Source of the DNA: Microvelia longipes
Lineage: Eukaryota > Arthropoda > Insecta > Hemiptera > Veliidae
Reading direction: 5' to 3'
DNA: 64,000 nt
Assembly (NCBI GenBank): GCA_018340805.1
Contig: JACMZG010001913.1
Span: 33,416,433 to 33,480,432 of the forward strand
Positions 57,850 to 64,000 of this stretch are shown one piece after another (the stretch's first letter is position 1; each line of letters opens with the position of its first letter). A program made the translations under genes and the position numbers. A model generated the notes under the pieces. It was not told the DNA's origin. It ran no database searches and saw nothing but the letters and a program-made list of their open reading frames with translations.

Positions 57850-59860
57850 TAAAGTAGGCTTAAAGTAGAACTTTAAAATAGTAGGAAGGTTACACAGGTA
57901 AAGAACATCCAGAAATGTTCACAATTGTTTTAATTGTAGTAAATTAGTTTACAACTAATTAAGTATATAATGTATTTAGGAAGATATACTTGATTAAAGT
58001 AAACCTTATTGACTAGGGGAGTGAGCTTAACTCGTAGCTAACTAATTTATACTATCCTGATTTAAACTATGATGACTTTCATGATCATAGAGTGGTACAT
58101 ACCAATAAATAAATAACTTAAGGCTGTTTATTAAGTTATAAAGTGGTAAAATGATGAGCTAAGTAGCGAACTCGTAGATGACGAAGTTTAAGAGGGCTTC
58201 TAGAGTTAAAAGATGACCTACTTGAATTCCGTTTAATGTAGGCCGCATACCGACACTTAAATTTGCTTTGTTATTATATAACTTTGGATGTCCAAACTAA
58301 TCATAACTTGATTCTCACATAAAAACATACTTGGTGGATTTACACCCTTTCAATATGGCGGTACGTACGACGCCATCTAGATTTTGAAAAGCGAAGGTTT
58401 GACAGGTTATTCAATTTCCATAATTATTCTAGGGGGGCATCCGGGGTTAAACACGTCAAGCAGATACTTGATTAAGAGTAGGTAAGACTACTTAATGAAT
58501 AACGTGGTTCATGGACGCTTGGTAGGAGATATAAGTACATTAAAGCTGTAATGCTAAGTCCAAACATTGAAGTTGACAATTAATAATGACCCGAAATGCA
58601 TCGATGTATTGCCGGATATAGCCTAACTAGCCAATTCAAGGCGTCAAGTACAATTTATTAATGACCAATAAAATTACAAGTTTGCATATTTTATGGGGGT
58701 AATGAAGTTACAAAATAATTTGTTCCACAGGTACCTTAGGTACGAAACAGTCTGAAAAGTGATGCTTTCTGTCATAAAATTTGATCAGCGATTCTCCATT
58801 TTTCCTGCCAAGAACAAATGAATTAAAATTAGTAACTTACTTATGACACTGATGAATTCTTTAATAATAATAACCAATTTTGTATAATTATGATATCGGG
58901 ATATATTATAATTTAAATAAGGGTATCTATGAAACAATATGCTAAAATTCCTGGTCAACTATAATTCTATGTTTTTTTTTTGTTTTTTTTTAGGGAATAA
59001 GTATGATAGCGTTTAACTTATTTTAAATAAGTAAGTAAAATTGTTGAAAAAACAAACTATGATTCGAATATTTATCTTCTATGTAGATAAAAGTTATATA
59101 TTTATTTTCATATTATAGTTCATATATAACTATTAATTTGGATGCCTTACGTCATGGTTTAAAAATGTTAGCTTAATAAACTCGGTTGAAATAACAAATC
59201 AGGTTAAAATTATTTTCAAAATCGAATTCTTGCATACTTGAAACGTTTTAACCAATTACCCAACCGTTATCGAACCTTTATAGAAATAGTTAACATGTCT
59301 ATTTCTAAACACATGAGTCTGATATAGACAACATACCACCCTTTACATGGTTAAATTTAGAGCAAAGATTTAAATTCTTTACATCGCTCTCTCCCTCCGA
59401 AACCCTGAATTTGAGAAGTTATGTAATGCAACAAATATAACAACACTAATTTTTAATAAATGTTAACGTTTCAACGCTTGCAACTCCTGAAAAGTGAAAA
59501 AGGGTGTCTGATTAGTTTGTTTGTTTATTGATTTATTTAACCGCGCAAAATTAAGACCAGTTGCTCTTCTCATTTAGTCACCGAGGATAAACTTTCTGCC
59601 GATTTTTCAATATAATATTTTGCGATGTATATCTGATAATAAACAAAGAGAATTATCCATAGGGTTTAGACTGGAGCGTAATAATTGTGCTCTATTTTTG
59701 CATTATAAGCGTGATTTGGCTCTTCTTAGGATACAAGGCATGTTTATTTAACAAACTTAAAAGGAAAATAAATAATGAAAGTATGACTAGTAGATGCCTG
59801 TATGAAATAATAAAGAAAAATCACGCTCTGTGTTATTAAGTGTTAATATCACAGAGTAGG
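57850..59860. other. AT-rich stretch, no supported gene
   Basis: No open frame of coding character. It includes CGACGCCATCTAGATTTTG at 58369 and scattered palindromes. Confidence 0.4.
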
Positions 59861-59861
59861 T

Positions 59862-60052
59862 AAGGGGTATCTCGGAACTTTTCTCATTACATCGGATTCG
59901 GACTCGCTTCGCTCGTCTTTAGATACAGATGATAACAGAGACACACACACATAAAGACGGAAAACTTTGCGAAAACCACTCAGGAGGCCTTAAAAAACGC
60001 CTGAAACGGATAATTCCGGTTTCATACCTACGGTATAAATGAGGAAAAGTAA
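59862..60052 (+). mobile_element. Dispersed element P, copy F, internally deleted
   Basis: A 190-bp version: GGGGTATCTCGGAACTTTTC, CGGACTCGCTTCGCTCGTC, AACTTTGCGAAAACCACTC, CCTACGGTATAAATGAGG. The middle of the longer copies is missing. Confidence 0.7.
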
Positions 60053-60057
60053 AGATC

Positions 60058-60285
60058 GGGTGCAGAACCTCGGAACTTTTCCACATCAAATGAAATTCAC
60101 TACGCTCATCTTCTACACGCATACTTCGGACTCACATTGCTCGTACATAGATAGTGATTACATTAGAGAGTTTTAAGCGGTCCCCATCCATGCACTGACC
60201 TCACTCAATGCAGCTTATCTTTTATGATTTAACAAAAACCGTAGATATACTTGATGTATTGAAGAGAAACTTAATTTCGAGGTTG
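60058..60285 (+). mobile_element. Dispersed element P, copy G, 3'-truncated
   Basis: It starts GAACCTCGGAACTTTTCCAC only a few bases after copy F. It continues through CACTGACCTCACTCAATGC and ATGATTTAACAAAAACCG and stops before the mariner-like element. Confidence 0.65.
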
Positions 60286-60310
60286 GTAAAAAGGATCTAA
60301 TAGTTTGGTC

Positions 60311-60757
60311 TACAGTCTATCGTTTAGTTTAAAAATCCCCAAGGTCATAAGTATTTTGGAGATTGACTAATCAGAGAAGTCGCTGCCAACCTCTCACTTA
60401 AAAAGTGAAAAAATCCCTACCACAATAACCGCTGTAGGGAAAAACCTTCTTCCTGGCAATCGTTCACTTTGTTTGTGGTTCTTCTTTTGATTATATCGGT
60501 TTGAAAACTACTTTCAAATTAATCTTAAATATGATATTTTAAAATAAAACTATGTGAGAAAACACAAAAGAAATGTACAAAAAATCATCGCCAAGAAAAT
60601 ACGGGTAAAATAACCTTATTTGTTTACATAGTTTTTTCCCGCTCCCTTCTTGCAGGTTTTTTTTCTTTAGAAACAGTGGCGGCGTCTAAACTGACCTGTC
60701 AAGTCAAGTTTAAAAATCTTGACCTGTCAAGATTTTTAAACTAAACGATAGACTGTA
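60311..60757. mobile_element. 443-bp mariner-like miniature element with perfect 25-bp TIRs
   Basis: CAGTCTATCGTTTAGTTTAA plus AAATC at 60313-60337 is exactly inverse to 60731-60755. TA lies directly outside both ends (60311-60312 and 60756-60757). A CAGT start with TA duplication is typical of Tc1/mariner elements. No coding capacity was seen. Confidence 0.85.
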
Positions 60758-61309
60758 CTCACTCCATATACTTATTGTCTTCTATAATCCTCAAAATATA
60801 ATTTGTATCAGGCCGTTCTCGTTACCCCCCCCCTCATCTGTACTCCTTATAAATTTCTTGGACAGAAGAAAATAAAAAAAATATACCAAATGAACCATAG
60901 AATCTAAAAATACTTTTTCTAAAGAACAGTTACAATTATATTTCTAATCAACGTAGGCGTTGGGAATTCTACATAAAAATATCTATCGTTAATTAAAAAA
61001 AAAAAAATCTAAAACTTTGTCCTTTCGAATAAAATTTTAACGAACTGGATATTTTTACAAAAAGAGTAAATTCCTTCAAACGTAATGAACAACATGTTTT
61101 GTATTTGAAAAATATTTCCATAGGGCAAATTTCCCTTGATATCCTTATTGTTACTTGCTTGTTATATTTCAAAGGTTATTATATTTGATATAAAAAATAA
61201 GAGACCCTCGGCCTCTGAGATGCTACGTGGTGTCGACACTGGTAGCTTTGTTTTGACATGGTTTATGTCGTGTAGCTGTGGGTCGTATTAGTAGTTTTGT
61301 GTCTCGATA

Positions 61310-61842
61310 TTATCATAGGTGAAAGACGTGAGTCTCTCAACAAAAATATTTTATTGGCAAAGCACTTTCAACCTAGCATGAGGCCATCATCAGTGCCTAT
61401 ACTTATAAGTCAAAATACTAAAACTAATCAATCAAATAAACAAAAAAGTACATAAATACAAACTAAATAAAAATAAAAAAGATAGCAACAAAATGAATAA
61501 ACAAATAATAACAAAACAAAAAATATAGGGAAATACTACGAATAAATGATAAACAGATAATTAAATAAACAACAAATAAATAATTAAATAAATATTAAAA
61601 AATTACCCTATTGTAAAGACCTTCTTTTTTGTTTTGTTATTATTTATTTATTTATTTTGTTGCTATCTTTTTTTATTTTTATTTAGTTTTGTATGCATTA
61701 TGTTACTTTTTGTTTTATTTGAATAATTAGTTTTAGTATTTTGACTTGTTTGTACTGGCACTAATGATGGCCTCATGCTAGGTTGAAAGCGCTTTGCCAA
61801 TAAAATATTTTTGTGGAGAGACTCTTTTCTTTCACCTATAAT
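61310..61842. mobile_element. Fold-back element with arms of about 200 bp
   Basis: CATAGGTGAAAGACGTGAG, AAATATTTTATTGGCAAAGC, TTTCAACCTAGCATGAGGCC and AGATAGCAACAAAATGAAT on the left are inverse to TTTGTTGCTATCTTTTTT, GGCCTCATGCTAGGTTGAAA, GCTTTGCCAATAAAATATTT and CTTTCACCTATA on the right. The loop is A-rich. Confidence 0.8.
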
Positions 61843-62204
61843 GAACGACTCCACTGGTACTAAGCTCCCTAAGATAGTGTTCTACTCCTTTTAATATCAA
61901 GTGTAGGTATATTTCATCTAATCTAGACAGACGAACCGTTGATTTCTATGGTTCCTCTCATGCTTTTTTCAAGCAATCATACATATTTTCACTGACTCAT
62001 ATTGTCTAGTGAAAACTAGGAACAACACGTACACTTACCCTCGCTAAACATCCATACACTTTAAACTACAAGGCAGACACACTATAGTATTATAATGAAT
62101 CTACTTTAAGGGTCCTAAATTTTGCCTTTACCCAGTTTCATTTAGGATAAAGGATCATTAACGAGTACCTGACAACGCACAGGCTCGAGACCACCAGCTT
62201 TACG

Positions 62205-62365
62205 TCCCTTATGTAGGACGAGGTATGAAGAATTATTATCCCTCTCATAAAAATCCCAGAGGCCCGTGCTGGGATTGAACCCACGACTAAATAAACTCGA
62301 AAGTTTAAAGTCCATTCATTCTGTGTATTGGCCGCGTACCCTTAACACTACACCACGGGTGAATT
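62205..62365 (-). mobile_element. tRNA-like SINE head or decayed tRNA sequence
   Basis: On the minus strand CCCGTGGTGTAGTGTTAAGG (A box) and CGTGGGTTCAATCCCAGC (B box) are followed by CACGGGC, which can pair with the 5' end CCCGTG. The A-to-B distance is too long for a standard tRNA. It is most likely a SINE head; an unusual tRNA gene cannot be excluded. Confidence 0.5.
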
Positions 62366-62490
62366 ATCAAAAAGATTAAAGAATTAACATTCATTACATG
62401 CTTTAAATGAGCACAAATAGTGCTGAGCAGTGCAAGTTTTAGAATGATGGCTATATTAAATCGACATTTCATTTAAGAAAAAACAAATTG

Positions 62491-63325
62491 AGTAATGGCC
62501 AAGTAGCAATGTAATAACAAGTAGTATGGCAAGTAGCAATGTAATAACAAGTAGTAATGGCCAATTAGCAATGTAATAACAAGTACTAATGGCCAGTAGC
62601 AAGTAATAACAAGTATAGTAATGGCCAAGTAGCAATGTAATAACAAGTATAATGGCCAAGTAGCAATGTAATAACAAGTATAGTAATGGCCAAGTAGCAA
62701 TGTAATAACAAGTATAGTAATGGCCAAGTAGCAATGTAATAACAAGTATAGTAATGGCCAAGTAGCAAGTAATAACAAGTATAGTAATAGTGTAATGGCC
62801 CACAGTATAGTAATGGCCAGTAGCAATGTAATACAATATAGTAATGGCCAGTAGCAATGTATAACAAGTATAGTAATGGCCAAGTAGCAATTAATAACAA
62901 GTATAGTAATGGCCAAGTAGCAATGTAATAACAAGTATAGTAATGGCCAAGTAGCAATGTAATAACAAGTAGTAATGGCCAAGTACCAATGTAATAACAA
63001 GTAGTAATGGCCAAGTAGCAATGTAATAACAAGTATAGTAATGGCCAAGTAGCAATGTAATAACAAGTATGGCCAAGTAGCAATGTAATAACAAGTATAA
63101 AGCAAGTAAGTAACAATGCAAGTAGTAATGGCCAAGTAACAAGTATAGTAATGGCCAAGTAGCAATGTAATAACAAGTAGTAATGGCCAAGTAGGTACAA
63201 GTAGTAATGGCCAAGTAGCAATGTAATAACAAGTAGTAATGGCCAAGTAGCAATGTAATAACAAGGTAATGGCCAAGTAGCAATGTAATAAAGTAATAGC
63301 AATGTAATAACAAGTAGTAATGGCC
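62491..63325. repeat. 34-bp satellite array, about 27 units
   Basis: The unit is AAGTAGCAATGTAATAACAA followed by GTATAGTAATGGCC, with many units lacking 3-11 bases. The minus strand of the unit has no stop in any frame, so frames up to 343 codons appear there; these are artefacts. Confidence 0.95.
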
Positions 63326-63369
63326 GTTCTAACAATCTGGTTTTCAATATGGTTCGTGTCCTCACCTTT

Positions 63370-63575
63370 AGATAGATTTACAGGTGATTTAGATTGACAC
63401 AATATAATTGTGTGACAATACAATATAATTGTGTGAGAGACACCAAGGAAATGTAACAAGCAAAATGCAATGCCACTTCTGGGAACTGTTCCATCATTCG
63501 ACATTCGTTATCATTAATGGCTCGACATAATGTCATGTCCCACTCTGTTTCGTTACGTCTAACTTATCAGGGTGT
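63370..63575 (-). repeat. Repeat shared with 55590-55790
   Basis: The inverse of the 55.6-kb segment, with an added 30-bp duplication (CACAATATAATTGTGTGA-type) at about 63395-63440. It abuts the 34-bp satellite. Confidence 0.65.
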
Positions 63576-63884
63576 GCGCTGTCGACTATTTATGTTTTGA
63601 AAAACTCGGTAGTATCAAATGATATATGATTAAGATTTTTAGATGTTTCCCTTCCTTCGAAAGCTAGCAACTTTACAATTATTCAATAGAAATACATTAT
63701 GCATTATGACTACATGTTGTAGTCATTGTCTTGTAAATCTTTTTAGATTTGAACGTATTAAAAAATTGTTTAATTGAGTTAAAATTCAGTACAACTATAT
63801 ATCTTTATGTAGTAAATAACAATTCTATGTTTCGTTCAATATGCCAAGTACACCTTTAAATGTTTTGGATCATGAAAGTTAAAC

Positions 63885-64000
63885 GGCACCAAGGTCAGTC
63901 CCTAGATGGGTGACCGCTGGAAATAAAAAAAAATATTAACTATGTTTCATTTTATTATTCTAAGGACGAGCGTAGCGAGTATGAGCGTAACGAATCCATT
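63885..64000 (-). mobile_element. Dispersed element P, copy I, cut by the window end
   Basis: AAGGTCAGTCCCTAGATGGG, TGACCGCTGG and GACGAGCGTAGCGAGTATG are the inverse of the left half of element P. Confidence 0.55.

Noticed and set aside
61380..61410. Hammerhead-ribozyme-like CTGATGA...GAAA order in the fold-back arm
   Set aside because: The segments before CTGATGA and after GAAA pair with each other (GCAC/GTGC), so the required three-stem fold with separate stems I and III is not formed.
62456..63504. Minus-strand frames of 144-343 codons with YLLLHCYLAIT-like repeats
   Set aside because: They are translations of the 34-bp satellite, whose minus strand has no stop in any frame; all three frames are open and none is a protein.

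Overview
This window is AT-rich eukaryotic (animal) DNA. The signs are spliced coding exons separated by introns of about 0.5-3.5 kb, long (AT)n microsatellites, tRNA-derived SINEs with target-site duplications, many short terminal-inverted-repeat (TIR) elements, and several tandem arrays. There are no operons, bacterial ribosome sites or CRISPR arrays. The protein families and repeat types suggest an invertebrate, perhaps an arthropod, but I cannot name the species. Almost every open frame above 60 codons is a by-product of low-complexity or repeat sequence; the real genes are split into small exons.

Region 1 (1-8.9 kb). A 31-bp minisatellite opens the window. The best gene lies on the minus strand at 7580-2903. 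It has four exons, all joined in phase 0, and encodes a 191-residue secreted protein with a signal peptide, six cysteines and a CP-x-K-x-GTY motif like that of GM2-activator/ML-type lipid-binding proteins. Its third intron holds a 924-bp GC-rich retroposon with a tRNA-like head, a poly-A tail and flanking duplications. A SINE copy follows at 8.3 kb.

Region 2 (9-31 kb). This is mostly a repeat graveyard. It includes copies of a dispersed 600-700 bp element, a 1.16-kb TIR element with a decayed Myb/SANT-like reading frame, hAT-like miniature elements with an 8-bp duplication, an element with ACTCCCC termini, several minisatellites, and unclassified repeats. Possible gene pieces are a two-exon small minus-strand gene at 20597-20257 and a plus-strand terminal exon at 24061-24159.

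Region 3 (31-37.1 kb). A plus-strand F-box/leucine-rich-repeat gene: F-box start exon at 31215, F-box second half plus linker at 34755-34942, LRR exon at 36218-37119, and a poly-A signal right after the stop. Its introns contain a TIR element whose right end runs into a 46-bp tandem array, and a possible antisense exon.

Region 4 (37.1-64 kb). Again repeat-dominated. It has (AT)n tracts up to about 215 bp, two more SINE copies, further copies of the dispersed element, several TIR elements, a TIR element with an 87-codon frame of an unrecognised family (48.6-49.8 kb), and a possible two-exon gene end at 57128-57745. A 34-bp satellite lies at 62.5-63.3 kb; it is free of stops on the minus strand and so gives spurious long frames.
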